Origin: Nematostella vectensis
Lineage: Eukaryota > Cnidaria > Anthozoa > Actiniaria > Edwardsiidae
Length of the DNA stretch: 64,000 nt
Direction of reading: 5' to 3'
Assembly: GCF_932526225.1 (NCBI RefSeq)
Contig: NC_064037.1
Span: forward strand, 6,095,703 to 6,159,702
The translations under genes were made by a program, and so were the position numbers. Positions within the stretch are counted from its first letter, which is position 1, and each line of letters starts with the position of its first letter. The notes beneath the pieces were generated by a model, which saw only the letters and a list, made by a program, of their open reading frames with translations, did not search any database and was not told where the DNA came from. Shown piece by piece: positions 1 through 19,006 of the stretch.

Positions 1-1363
1 TTCCAAATACGGTGAAACGTGATAGACATCTTCTGAGGTCTATACCTTAGAAAAAGCCTCTCTTAGGATAGAAGTAAACAAGTAAGCAAGTATCTGAGTT
101 TGGTTTCGTTGAGATCTCAAGTGCTAGCAAGGGAATTGAACGGCAAAGTCGCTACGATGCTACATCAAGACAACAGCGCTATTACCAATCGCCTTTTGAG
201 GGATATAGACTCCGACAGTTTGACATCAGTCGGAAGTTTTTTTGCTCGAAGCCTTGGTTGGTTCTCTAGAAGCAATATACTTTCGGCTGGGGCAATGAGT
301 AGCGATTGTGACAATCTTTTTTGTGGTATCTATTTGATACACGATTTTTTGAGCGAAGGTAAACCGGTGTGATTTATTCGCCGCCGACATATAAACATAT
401 CGTTGTTCTCCAACAAAGACACTCGAACAATGACGCTTCTTTGGTTTGCGTTCGGCTCTATCTAATTGAGCAATGTAGCGATGTAAGAGTTCATGTCAAA
501 AACTGTCGTCCTTATTCCCCGAATACACTACTTATCTCTAGTAACTTACACAAAATTGTCCTTAAATTGCCAGACTAACTATTTCGTATGTATTTACAAT
601 TCGAGAGAGAGTACAATCTGTGAAAGTTTGTCAAGGAGCTTGGGTACTCTTCTAAAAAAAGCCGTAACGACACAAATTCTAGACAAAATCGTCGCTCCGT
701 GCTGGGTAAAAAAAAATCGTCCTTTCGAAAAATCGGAGTTGACTAAGGATCAAACTGCTGGTCGCTATTCCGTGTCATTTATGAGATACGACCCGCGAGG
801 TGTGTTTAGCAAGTCGCGAGGCTTCCCGTTGTTAAGGCGTGAGCGTTCTACGAGAAAGGCGCGAGCTTTCCGTTATTTAGGCGCGAGCGTTCCGCGAGAT
901 GGGTGCGAGCTTTCCGTTATTAAGGCGCGAGCATTCCGCGAGAAAAGCGTGAGCATTCCACGAGAAGGCTGCAAGCTTTCTGCAAAACGGGCGCGAGTTT
1001 TCGCGTGAGTCGTCACAAATGTACTCCAGATGGAGCTATATTCTCACAGTTAGGGAAAACTAATTATTAAAGCCAGTAGTTCTGACTTGTGTACATGGTT
1101 TCATAGGCTACAAAACCCTATGCAATACAGAATTAAACCTACATAGATCAAGTTGAATTTCAATCCATCCCAAAATTGTAATTGCTAAGATCAAAATTAT
1201 ACAGGGAAAGTTGTATTTTAAAAAAATGATAAGAGTTTTGAATATATTCAAAACAAAAACAAAACACTATTGACCATAATCTACAGACATTACAGAAACA
1301 TTGGATCTACGGAAATTAATGACTAACCGATCAACTCGCTGATCAATCATATGTTCCACTCAC
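1..1363. other. Left flank, probably UFD1 intron
   Basis: No exon could be recognised here. The next UFD1 exon expected on the minus strand (after the ...LPHW residues) is not visible, so this stretch is probably intron of that gene. Open frames on the plus strand at 100-1008 give no recognisable domain. From about 800 to 1010 there is a run of degenerate direct repeats built on the motif GGCGCGAGC followed by TTCCG, spaced roughly 20-40 bases apart. Confidence 0.5.
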
Positions 1364-1951
1364 CCAGTGCGGAAGATAGATCTTCCCTTCGTCGGCTACA
1401 AATTCCAGGACACCACAGTGGGTTGATCTGTCTATTCGGTTGTTTGTCAGTTTGAAAAGCATAGGGTACACTATATTCAACCTCGCTGTTGAGCAGTAAA
1501 ATGTAGACATGCAATTTCATTTGTGATCATTGCTTGGGTCAAACCCCCCTCCCCACCCCCCCCCCCCCCCCTGGCAGAAAGCTAGATCTGCCCCTGATCA
1601 ACATTTGTTTAAAATTTCCATATAAAACGCTGATTTTAACGAAAATGTCAAACATACTTAGCTGATCCAGTGCTGATGGTGGCATGATAACTGGGAAAAG
1701 TGAAATTATAAATTTTAGTAATCTAATTTTAGTTAATTAGAGACGAATCCTTGTCAAAACAGTACTATCTTCAAAGTACAGCAACATCATATATATTTTA
1801 TCCTTGTTGGATATTGAATGGCGGAATATCGCTTACTCTTTCCTCCTCTTTCTACGTCTTTTCTTTCATTCCCTGGAAGCATGGCCACTGAGTAGCAGCG
1901 ATACTGAGTCTTGAAGACCCTTGGCATCGGCTCGAACATGTTGAAGCCAAA
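1364..1951 (-). CDS. UFD1: UFD1, ubiquitin recognition factor in ERAD (N-terminal exons, partial)
   Basis: UFD1 binds polyubiquitin and, with NPL4, recruits the p97/VCP ATPase to extract ubiquitylated proteins from the ER and other complexes. Three minus-strand exons are seen: 1951-1837, 1690-1658 and 1485-1364, all with AG/GT borders and matching phases (0, 1, 1). They encode the start of the double-psi beta-barrel N-domain: [34 protein letters not shown] and [12 protein letters not shown], closely following the human protein from about residue 2 to 90. The residues preceding FGFNMF, including the initiator Met, probably lie in an upstream exon I could not place; an internal ATG at 1939-1937 is the alternative start. 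All exons after LPHW lie beyond position 1, so the gene is cut by the window edge. Identification is from recalled family sequence and is strong. Confidence 0.88.
1540..1600 (-). repeat. Fragment of dispersed repeat family B, in UFD1 intron
   Basis: A C-rich stretch ending in CTGGCAGAAAGCTAGATCTG is the reverse complement of one part of the short repeat found whole at 2437-2575 and 57606-57746. It includes a run of more than 15 C residues. It lies between the second and third visible UFD1 exons. Confidence 0.5.
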
Positions 1952-2436
1952 CTATTCACATTGAAAATATAAGAAGATCTCATTTAGTGAGAAAAGAAGA
2001 GCATCGGGACAAATGAATGACAACAAAATAATGGCAAACGTTTATAGCTGCCGAAATACACGGGTCTATATTGCGATTTTCTTACCTAAAGTAAAAAGAC
2101 ATGAAAACATTTCTTTACACAAGTGAGCTTACACATAAAAAACATACCATTTCTGAACCTTTTTCCTTGTTGTTTTCTCTCGTGTGTTTTCAGATCAACT
2201 TAGTCAGCCATTTTCCAAAAGCAGCCTGGCCTTCCTACAGCGTGAGAAGAAACTGGTACGTAATTTTCTCATAGTTGAGCCTCCCCTCCCCTCGCCTCCC
2301 CTAGCCACGGCGCTAATTTAATTTTTCCAAGAGAGTATCATTGTTGATTTTTCCTAACCTAGGCGCTTAATCGAGAAAGCTATAGATAAAGTGTGTGTTA
2401 GGCCACGGACAAATCCTAACAGAACCATAAAAGGGG

Positions 2437-2575
2437 CGGATCTAGCTTGGCTAAATAAGGGGGGTTTGGCTCAGTGACAAAGTGGGGAGGGGTAATATTA
2501 TTTTTGTTACTTATGGCTTTCTGGCAGCCCAAAAGGGGGGTGTGGCTAGCCCCCTAAACCCTCCCCCTAGATCCG
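2437..2575 (+). mobile_element. MITE-like repeat family B, copy 1
   Basis: About 139 bases bounded by CGGATCTAG on the left and CTAGATCCG on the right, which are reverse complements, so the unit has short terminal inverted repeats. The interior is G-rich on the left (runs of GGGG, TTTGGCTCAGT) and C-rich on the right (GCCCCCTAAACCC). A second copy with the same order of motifs is at 57606-57746 and a fragment is at 1540-1600. No coding capacity; likely a non-autonomous DNA transposon or fold-back repeat. Confidence 0.65.
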
Positions 2576-2689
2576 TCAGTGCATAACGAGACAAGCTTTC
2601 AATGATAAAATTGCATGTAGGAAAACATCCCTTTCAACGTACAGATGAGGTATATATTGGCTTGTACGTTTCCCTCTGGTGGTTGGCTA

Positions 2690-3110
2690 ATGTGCCGTCC
2701 ATCACTTATTGGCTTACCGCAAATAATCGCCGGGGCGTTTATTAAATTTCGATTGTCGCAGTAGGGGTAGGGGGGCGCATTCAATAGATAGGAGGCGTTT
2801 ATTAGAGGGGCGTTCATTTTAAACTATAAAAATAAAACAAACCCAAGTGGACCGGGTTTCTAAATTAGTAATTATTTTAGTCAGGATCACATTAAATGAT
2901 TGCTAAATTATAGTGTTTCTTGACATTGAGCAAGTTTCACCCAATAGAAGTCAAGCTCATCAGTTTAAGCAAGAAGGCAAATACCGGAATGCCTATGTCG
3001 TTTGTTTTTGAGCTGGGATTTAGGGAAGGGGGGGGGGGGGGGGGGCGTTTTGTTAGAAAGGGGTGTTCAATACAAACTTGTCAGCTAAGGGTAGGGGCGT
3101 TATATCATTT
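2690..3110 (+). mobile_element. Dispersed DNA-transposon-like repeat family A, copy 1
   Basis: Contains repeated GGCGTTTATTA / GAGGGGCGTTC motifs at its left part and a distinctive interior (ACAAACCCAAGTG, TTTCTTGACATTGAGCAAG, GTCAAGCTC, GTTTAAGCAAGA). The same interior occurs in reverse orientation at about 33740-34138 inside an IFT172 intron. No intact transposase is visible. A run of G residues at about 3030-3046 interrupts it. Confidence 0.6.
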
Positions 3111-3470
3111 ACGTCATTTGTTCTGGTTCAAGTGTTCCTTGCAAAAACAGGTTTAGTGTCGATTGTGGATAAACGATACAACATATTTCTTAATATGTCC
3201 TTTATATATTACAGTATTCCAGAGTATTACATCATACAATTGATTATTAAATACAAAGTGATTTCTACACACTATCTATGCTTAAACGTGCACGTATTAT
3301 TCTGATAAAAGATGTTGCACATACCCACTTAAATTTAAAGGTAAGAAAACAGTGATATAGGATAAATAATAAACAAATATTCGAGTCCGAATGAGCTCTG
3401 AGTCAATAGCAAAACACACTTAAGTATTTTACAAGAATTTGAAATCGGTTATACATGGGTTTAGGTAGTG

Positions 3471-4016
3471 TAGGGATTTGCTAACGCTCTCAGAGGCATG
3501 ATTTATTCGTATAGGGATATATGCTAACGCTCTCAGAGGCATGGTTTATTCTTGTAGGGATATATGCTAACGCTCTCAGAGGCATGGTTTATTCGTGTAG
3601 GGATATATGCTAACGCTCTCAGAGGCATGGTTTATTCGTGTAGGGATATATGCTAACGCTCTCAGAGGCATGGTTTATTCGTGTAGGGATATATGCTAAC
3701 GCTCTCAGAGGCATGGTTTATTCGTGTAGGGATATAGCTAACGCTCTCAGAGGCATGGTTTATTCGTGTAGGGATATATGCTAACGCTCTCAGAGGCATG
3801 GTTTATTCGTGTAGGGATATATGCTAACGCTCTCAGAGGCATGGTTTATTCGTGTAGGGATATATGCTAACGCTCTCAGAGGCATGGTTTATTCGTGTAG
3901 GGATATATGCTAACGCTCTCAGAGGCATGGTTTATTCGTGTAGGGATATATGCTAACTCTCTCAGAGGCATGGTTTATTCGTGTAGGGATATATGCTAAC
4001 TCTCTCAAAGGCATGG
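3471..4016 (+). repeat. 43-bp minisatellite, about 13 copies
   Basis: Tandem array with unit of about 43 bases containing GCTAACGCTCTCAGAGGCAT and GGTTTATTCGTGTAGGGATA. Thirteen copies can be counted; they are almost identical, with changes mainly in the first copies and in the last two (ACGCT to ACTCT). High uniformity suggests recent amplification. It begins about 70 bases beyond the stop codon of the PAN/EGF/F5-8C gene, on its 3' side. Confidence 0.93.
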
Positions 4017-4087
4017 GCTGATGGCTAGACATTAGCATTAACAGCTATTTTATTCTATTTTTCTTCGACGTATCCTATTTTATTCTA

Positions 4088-11092
<7,005 letters not shown>

Positions 11093-12414
11093 AATTCGTA
11101 TGACAAAATTTGAGTTATGGCCAAGGCCTAAATATCTATTAGTATAATGTATTTCAACGCGACTCGTTCTTCAATTAGAATGTTGAAATAAATGTTTCCT
11201 GTCAAATTATTGCAGCGCTATAGTAAGTAAACCAGTCATTATCATGTTCTACTAATTGCCTGATTGGCTTCCGCACCCAAGAGGTCTCTCTTGCGGAAGC
11301 CTCTGAATAGGGCAACGGAAGGCACACGCCCTTCGTCAAAACCATTTTTAGAAAATTAAATTGGATGAGATTATATTCAGAATCCTAAGGGAGTGTTCAT
11401 TAATTACACCGAGGGGAGGGGGGAGGGAAGATTTTTACTCAAGACACCTTTAAATTTCAGAGCCCTCCTTTCAGTGTAAACTTTTTTTTTCGATGCCTTA
11501 TAGAACCCCTTATAGAGCCCAAAAATTTTCTTTCTTTTTCCCTTAGAGGACTTTTTTTTTGGAGCCCCCCCTTTTGGTGGTTAGAAATTTTCGTAGCTCC
11601 CCCTCGGTGTATTTAATGAACACTCCCTAAGACCTCTGAATTATTTGAAAAGTTGAATTGGAGGTTTTTCCGGCTTTTAAACCTCAAAAGAATTTGTCCT
11701 TATTTGCTTCTATATAGTCGGTCGCTGTGCCGTTTACTACGAAATTGTTTGGCAAAGTAAGCTTATTCCACACCGAAATCCACTGAATATGTCCTGTCTA
11801 GCTCTCCGAACGCTCCCCTCAAAATGCACTCAGATATATTCACGGACATATGTTTTTTACATACTTTCAATTTTAAAGCAGGATTAATGAAACAGGCATT
11901 TAAAGGAGGGGAATTTCTAGTGCTTCTCGTGCGACAGTACGGGTGTGTTATGTCAAAGGCTGGCGTTACCTGGGGTGGGATAAATAGACTCTAGCCCTTT
12001 GTGTAGTCGATAGTGATTTTTGCAGTTTATCGCAGTGACAATCAATTTTGAGTGGATAAGACACAGATCGTTTTTTTTTAAATTTATTTAGTATGTATTA
12101 TTTCCTTTATTTACAAATACTTGAATATTTGAACATCCTCTTTTAAGCGGACAATTCTACTAATGTATAGAATTTTACAAACAGGTCCCCCAGCCAACTT
12201 GTCGATCTTTTCATTCGCTTTGCGTCCGATTTACAAAAAAGGAGTTTAAGGATCCCCCTTCCCTCCTTATTTTCTATTTTGTCTTAGATGCTCGACGGTT
12301 TACACCTTTACCCTAAAAAGTCCTTTAGCCGAAACTTCCATTCTCTAAACTTCCATTTAACCTCAATCGTACGAATCAGGACTATTTCTTTATATTTTTC
12401 TTGCTATTTTTCCT
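11093..12414. other. Intergenic stretch upstream of the PAN/EGF/F5-8C gene
   Basis: No coding exon recognised on either strand. It should hold the promoter of the minus-strand gene starting at 11092, but no TATA box or other element is clear. A perfect 10-bp stem hairpin (GGCTTCCGCA ... TGCGGAAGCC) lies at 11266-11301. A MITE is annotated separately at 11389-11627. Confidence 0.5.
11389..11627. mobile_element. MITE with GGGAGTGTTCAT inverted ends and TAA target duplication
   Basis: Left end GGGAGTGTTCATTAA, followed by CACCGAGGGGA; right end TCCCCCTCGGTG then AATGAACACTCCC, the reverse complement. Both ends are flanked by TAA, fitting the 3-bp TWA target duplication of PIF/Harbinger-type elements. 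The 239-base interior is poor in complexity and non-coding. Confidence 0.78.
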
Positions 12415-12522
12415 CTACGCATCCATACGCATAGCTATGTATGGACGAATCTTGCAGTGAAAACGTCGGAAATAAAATGTTTGTTTTACCACAGCATACT
12501 TCTCCGTGTTGCCATCAAATTC
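12415..12522 (-). pseudogene. Decayed F5/8C terminal exon (paralogue of the 4.1-kb exon)
   Basis: Minus-strand sequence after an intact acceptor (TTCACAG) reads FDGNTEKYAVVK, matching VGNTEQYAVV of the functional terminal exon at 4234-4088. Nucleotide similarity continues (GTTTTCACTGCAAGATT against GTTTTCACGGCGAGATT) but in another frame, and the equivalent frame meets a stop, so at least one frameshift and a stop break it. No other exons of this copy were found nearby. It indicates that the gene family has been duplicated locally. Confidence 0.7.
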
Positions 12523-12689
12523 CTGTGAATTTGAAGAAAATATTATATCCACCGTTTTTAGAATTTTAAACCAATATTGTGTTGTGCATTTCGATTGCCA
12601 TAAGAATGAACCTCGTGTTCTCTGAGTCAATAACCAATTCGGGCTCGAGAATAACACCATGATGAGTGCGCACCAAAGCGAGTAGCGCA

Positions 12690-13215
12690 CCTTAAAGATT
12701 CCAGTTATCACATCTACCGAACCCGTAGCGCACCATAACAAGCTAGTCGCGTTATTCCATCTACCGAACCCGTAGCGCACTATAACGACTACCGTTATCC
12801 CATCTACCGAGCTGTAGCGACAATATCGAGTCCAGTTATCCCATCTACCGAACCAGTAGCGCATCATAAGGAGACCCGTTATCTTATCTACCGAACCCGA
12901 AGCGCACCATAACGAGTTCAGTTATCCCATCTACCGAACCCGTAGCGCACCTTAACGAGTCAGTTATCACATCTACCGAACGAACCCGTAGCGCACCTTA
13001 ACGAGTCCATTTCTCTTATCTACCGATCCCGAAGTGCACCTTAACAAGTCCAGTTATCCCATATACCGATCCCAAAGCACACCATAACGAGTCCGGTTAT
13101 CCCATCTACCAAGCTAGTAACGCACCATAACGAGTCCAGTTATCATAACTACCGAACACGTAGCGCACCTAAACGAGTCCAGTTATTCCATTAAACGAAC
13201 CCGTAGCGTACCTCA
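12690..13215 (+). repeat. Degenerate minisatellite, unit about 43 bp, about 12 copies
   Basis: Repeated CATCTACCGAACCCGTAGCG, CACCATAACGAGTCCAGTTAT. Copies differ by substitutions and small indels (for example ACGAACCCG doubled at about 12975, TCTTATCTACCG variants), so this array is older than the 3.5-kb one. Confidence 0.88.
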
Positions 13216-13955
13216 ACAAGTCCTTTTCAGTCCTTTTTTTGCTTTTTTCAGTCGCTGATAGTATAATTTCGAAGTTTCCTACGAATTATTCACGAAATAT
13301 CGTCGATTTTTCCACGGACACGTGATTGATGACGTCATGCATATAAACCCTCTTACATTGCTAGGAAAGTGATTCGTGGCACATCCTGAAAAATTTAGAT
13401 GAATCGGCCACATTAACCAAAAGTTATGGCCAATTTTCTATAATTCGCGAATAGGCGGCTAAATAATAGGCGGCTAACTTCACCGTCGAATCTCTGTAAA
13501 CTATATCTTGGTTTTAAAAATATGGACTATAATACTGGTAGTCGACTCTTCCAAATTTTCGTCTTAATTAAGACATTAATTAATTAAGTTAACGAGGGGT
13601 CCCGCGGGGTTTTTCACTGTAAAGTTTTTTTTTAATCTTTAAAATTTAGAACCTAACCTACAGAAACAACAACAACAACAGAAACAACAAAAAAAACAGA
13701 AAAAAAAACGCCCAAAGTAATCTCTTTTTTCGCCAAACAAGGCAAAAAATAGGTAGAAATCGCATAAAAATCGCGAGTAAATGGAATTTTAAGTAGCTGT
13801 CTTTCGCGCCTAGAAAACTAAGAAGACTGCTTGGTTTGGGGTCTTCTTCCCTCCCCAAACCCCCGAGCTCTCCACACTATTCTAGATAGACAGCTTGAGG
13901 AAGCAGAGTACGAATGTGTTTTTAATGAATATAGATAAGAACACTCTAAAACGTT
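13216..13955. other. Intergenic stretch, no gene recognised
   Basis: AT-rich sequence with an AAC-rich low-complexity patch at about 13668-13710. Nothing coding was recognised. Confidence 0.5.
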
Positions 13956-14842
13956 TTATTTGATAACAGCACCCAAGAGGCCAACAGACCTCTCCCAAAA
14001 CACTTTGCTTTCATCAGTAAAACTATCTAATAATCCATATTTAGAGACTATATATCTTCCAAGACTATTTACTATTAGACTGTAAATAAAGAACAATAAA
14101 TACAGGAACAGTGTATAAATGGTAATGGATGCTTTAAATTTCTTGTGATTGAAAATGGTAGCCATAGCAACGGGATATCGTTGGGTTAAATTGGCCCCTC
14201 TATAGGGAAAAACTACTGCTGATCGAGTGGTTTTCAAAATCCCGTGCAACAAAAGTGTAATAGCCAAGCCAGAAGAAAAGAGAACAAAGACATTACAGTG
14301 TATTAGTACTAAATAAACTAAATAGTATTTCATGTGTTTTTGAAAACTACTCTAGATGCGACATATAGCACAAAAGGAAACCAGGCCCAAGGTGGATACC
14401 CCTTTCATCCCATTGGTTAAAACCAGCATGTTCAATGCCATTGGGTAAACCAGCATGCTTATAAAAAGAGTAGGTGGGAAAATGGCACATATTGTAACAA
14501 AACCCCTAAGATTTTTTCAACCAAGTCTAATAAACAGAAAGGTGAATTGATTTCCTGTGGTATTAAAGTTTTATAGAAAGGATCTAACTGGCTTACCCTG
14601 TACGATAATCTTTATGTTTTCAGTAGGTATAGTGCCTGTATTGATATATAAGAATACTATTCTCCATGTATGACCATTTACCTGATATAAATGCAAACCA
14701 CAATGCTGTATTTTTTGGCAAAACAGAGGTCTTTTAATACTTTGGATTTTGTTATTTTGCAAACTCTCAAATTTTCAAAAACACTGCTAAAATCATTGGT
14801 GAATTGTTCCCCTACAAATATCTTTACATCTTGAACCAAACT
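13956..14842 (-). CDS. Unrecognised multi-pass membrane protein, 3' exons
   Basis: Two candidate minus-strand exons, 14842-14682 and 14349-13956, joined by a GT-AG intron in matching phase 2. The last exon encodes hydrophobic stretches (YLVYLVLIHCNVFVLFSSG, then GLAITLLLHGIL; later YTLFLYLLFFIYSLIV), suggesting two or three membrane helices, and ends GLLGAVIK. The stop codon lies inside an AATAAA hexamer (13960-13955), which may be the polyadenylation signal. The first exon reads SLVQDVKIFVGEQFTNDF and continues without known similarity. The start codon was not found; the gene may begin between 14842 and 15098, or the exons may belong to the ankyrin gene upstream. I do not recognise the family. 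Confidence 0.42.
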
Positions 14843-15024
14843 CTGCACATTCTAATTTGGTCCCAAGATTCTCTCCTATTTTCTCGACCACTCTTCAGGG
14901 AGTAGGCTGTTCAACAAGCATTACACCTGGTAAAACAATGGTAACAAAAAATTGAAGTCCCACCAGAGCACCAAAAAAGGAGTATTTCTAAGCTGTTTTT
15001 CTATCCTCAAAAGACAAACCTCAG

Positions 15025-15170
15025 CAAAACTGGTTTGTAAAGTGAGGGTTGTCCAGCATTTCAGCTATATTTTCAAGCTCTAATTCCTCCGCTAAGTTTA
15101 CTCTGTAATGTGAGAACTGTCCAACATTTCAGCAATGTCATGAAGCTCTAATTCCTTGGCTAAGTCTAGT
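15025..15170 (-). repeat. Tandem duplication of the ankyrin gene's coding end
   Basis: On the minus strand the last about 68 coding bases (GGAATTAGAGCTTCATGACA through to the stop at 15098) are followed directly by a diverged second copy (GGAATTAGAGCTTGAAAATA ... GAAATGCTGGACAACCCTCA). The second copy is therefore 3' UTR. The two share about four fifths of positions by eye. A mutation of the first stop would add a further repeat to the protein end. Confidence 0.8.
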
Positions 15171-17051
15171 GGGCTGACAGCTAAAGCTCCCATGTACACA
15201 TTGGTCCTACAGCCCAGAGATAACAACAAAGAGACCATGGCCAAGTTACCTACAACAAACACAGGACACTGTCAGATATTACACAATAAAGCCTTTGATC
15301 TTTTGAACATTCTAAAAACAACAAATTTCATTGTACTGTATGTTACCTTTAGTGAAAGAACATATCGTTCTGTAAGGTGCAAATTTTCTTATAAAATACT
15401 ATTGAAAATCTAAAAACTTTCCTAAACTTGTCCTAAGGTTCTTATACTTAAAAATAAAAAATACATTCATACTGTTCATCTTACCACTCATAATTGCTAA
15501 GAAGAGAGGAGTGGCCCCGTCACAGTCCTCATTAGCAGCATTCAAGTCAGCACCAGCATTTGCCAGGAGCTTTACCATACTCTGGTTACCACAGTTCACT
15601 GCAGCATGGAGAGGCGTGTTTCCTGACGCTGATACCACCTTATTCACATTGGGTCTTGGCTCAAGCTACAGACAAGTTAAGACAGTTTTATTAACAATAT
15701 TAAATATTAAATAATGCTAATTGCTTGTTTTTTTTTCAATATTGCATTGCTCAGAGAAATAAATTTATATTAATAAAATAAGATCCTAGTAAAAATGTCT
15801 GTCAAAAGAGCAATATTCAGCATTACTGACACTTGCTAAAAGAAAGAGATTTTTTCTTAGGAGTGTGTTAATACAAAAATATTTCTTTCATAATATTTGT
15901 AAGTAGCCTACCGAGAGAAGGTAATTCAATACTTGTTCTTGACCACTAATGACAGAAGTGAATAGAAATGTCTTGTCAGATGAGTCAGTAGTCAACACTG
16001 GGTCCAACTGATATTCTTCCACTAAAAACTTAAAGACATCCAGAAATCCTTTTTCTACTGCTTGGAAAGCAAAGAGTTTTGCAACACTGATAAGATCTTG
16101 AGCATGCGGGGCAGAGGTAATATCACAATGTGTAAGGTTCACAGGGGAAACTTGCTTGAAGAATTCTATCACCCCTGAACATATACTAACGATAGTAAAC
16201 GACCTTGTAGCTAGGACAAGCTGAGCAAATTGCTTATTGTTTGTTGAGCACCGCACATTTGAAAGGAGTGATTTATAATTATCTTGTCTCCCAGAACACA
16301 GACATATAAGCATGGTTAAGAAGTAATGCTGATTCTCTGTGTCTGATAATTTCCCTGGATACTCCCAAAATATGGCTGTAGTTAAAGATCTAATGTCTTC
16401 CATCGAGATCTCCTTTCCTTGTAGTCCAACTCCAAATGCAAATTGCACTTCGTCCATAACAATACTGAACTCCATATCTATGGCATCCCGTCGTTTGCTA
16501 TCGACTAAATCAGACAACCAAAAATGAGCAAAGTGTACAAAATTACAACCGGAATGTAGCCAGGACGTCAGACTTTGAACGGATTTATTCGCCCGCGATA
16601 GCCATTCTGTGATCACCGTCGCGTCCATGTAAACAAGAACATCATCAAAGTTCGTCTTTCTTGGCTGGTACTTCTTCGCAATACTTGAGAAAGGTCGACA
16701 TGGCTGCAGCTCTTCGTTTGTCAGAGAACTTGCGGGAGAGTTCCGTCCCGAGCTCGAACCACTGCTTCCAGCTGAAGAATTGCGAATAGGGGGTAATAGT
16801 ACCGCCTTGCTTGAGCCCCCAGGACTCAGAGGTGGGCTTTTATGACTTTCTAACCCAGATATAGCTTTATCTTTGACCTTTTTCTTGGGTGATTTTCGTT
16901 TGGTTTTGGTATCCTTGGGAACCCGGTTGCCGTTAAAGTCTTCACTCGCAGCGTTCAAATTTTCCGGCTCAGGATCTTGTTCTTCCTCTCCATGATATGA
17001 CAACCTTGATATACAAATAAGCTCGCGTAGATCTCTTACGCTTCGGCTCAT
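15098..17051 (-). CDS. Ankyrin-repeat protein with novel N-terminal region
   Basis: Three minus-strand exons, 17051-15912, 15665-15485 and 15249-15098, give exactly 491 codons (490 residues). Residues about 55-80 are Lys-rich (TKRKSPKKKVKDK) and 80-125 Ser/Gly/Pro-rich, probably disordered. Residues about 130-330 form a folded, helix-rich region I cannot assign (VYMDATVITEWLSRANKSV, WLSDLVDSKRRDAID). The C-terminal part holds ankyrin repeats: FLVEEYQLDP, GNTPLHAAVNCGNQSMVKLL, GATPLFLAIMSGN and MVSLLLSLGC. It likely acts through protein binding, with no catalytic motif visible. The ATG at 17051 follows a short leader and starts a long uninterrupted frame. It is divergent from RPS20 with about 180 bases between start codon and the RPS20 transcription start. 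Confidence 0.85.
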
Positions 17052-17230
17052 ATTCCTGGCGATTTATCGCTTAAAAATACAAAATGCATTCATTTGTTTC
17101 ACTCAAATCGCCGCCATTTTTTCATTCTTTTACCCACAAGCCCTCTCGCTTACCCAGAGTGCCTCTGGATACCAACCTCCCACAAGCCCCTGCGCGCCTG
17201 GTGTATATAAATCCAGAGCAGACACGTGGT
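17052..17230. promoter_or_regulatory. Divergent promoter between ankyrin gene and RPS20
   Basis: About 180 bases separate the minus-strand start codon at 17051 from the inferred RPS20 cap site. On the RPS20 side there is TATATAA at 17204-17210, 27-30 bases before a pyrimidine tract CTTTCTCTTC (17231-17240), the usual spacing for a TATA-driven 5'-TOP transcript. On the ankyrin side GCCGCCATTTT (reverse of AAAATGGCGGC) resembles a YY1-type initiator element at about 17111-17121. The assignment of factors is inference. Confidence 0.7.
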
Positions 17231-17240
17231 CTTTCTCTTC
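17231..17240 (+). promoter_or_regulatory. 5'-TOP tract / transcription start of RPS20
   Basis: CTTTCTCTTC at the expected distance from the TATATAA box. Terminal oligopyrimidine starts are typical of ribosomal protein mRNAs. The exact first base is inferred. Confidence 0.6.
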
Positions 17241-17317
17241 GACGCCATCTTGGTTCTCTGAACTGCAAAGCTTGTGGTTCACCTCTGTTCGCGCGAATAA
17301 GTCGACCACTGTTAAAA

Positions 17318-18472
<1,155 letters not shown>

Positions 18473-18516
18473 ATCCTTGCACCTGCTGCCTCTTGTATAC
18501 TGTACCATGCAGTTCA

Positions 18517-18522
18517 ATAAAA
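18517..18522 (+). terminator. RPS20 polyadenylation signal
   Basis: AATAAA 45 bases after the RPS20 stop codon, followed by a GT-rich stretch (TTGTGTGTGTTTTATTTTAT) at about 18537, a classical cleavage and polyadenylation arrangement. Confidence 0.85.
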
Positions 18523-19006
18523 GCTGACAAGTTGGATTGTGTGTGTTTTATTTTATTTATTTTTTTTTAAAGTTATTTAAAATAATAGTATAAATGAAAT
18601 ATTAATTTTCATAGCCTTACAATGGTACAACAATAATACAACATTTGATGATTTTAGCATTTCAGAGCCTTCTGTTATAGCCTATGAAACTTTCCACTTA
18701 TCGTGGATGTTCACTACCAATATATAATTAATCAAGATACAGTCGAACCTCTATTAAGCGGCCCTCTATTGAGCGGTCACCCTCTATTCAACGGTCATTT
18801 ACCAAAGTCCCGAATTTTCCCCCTTCTGTTTACTGTAAATTTGACCTCTATTAAGCGGACGCGGTCACCAAAGGAAGGTCCCAATTGGTTGATTTCATTG
18901 TTTTTCACCTCTATTAAACGGTCATCATAAATATTTTTCAGCATGACAACAGATAGTGCACGTCATATTTCGTCATATTTTTAACTGTGTAATCTAATTA
19001 CTATGG

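Noticed and set aside
493..1008. 171-codon open frame near the left edge
   Set aside because: No domain, no splice context, and its second half runs over GC-rich direct repeats.
3471..4016. CRISPR-like array
   Set aside because: Repeats are directly contiguous without unique spacers and the DNA is animal; it is a minisatellite.
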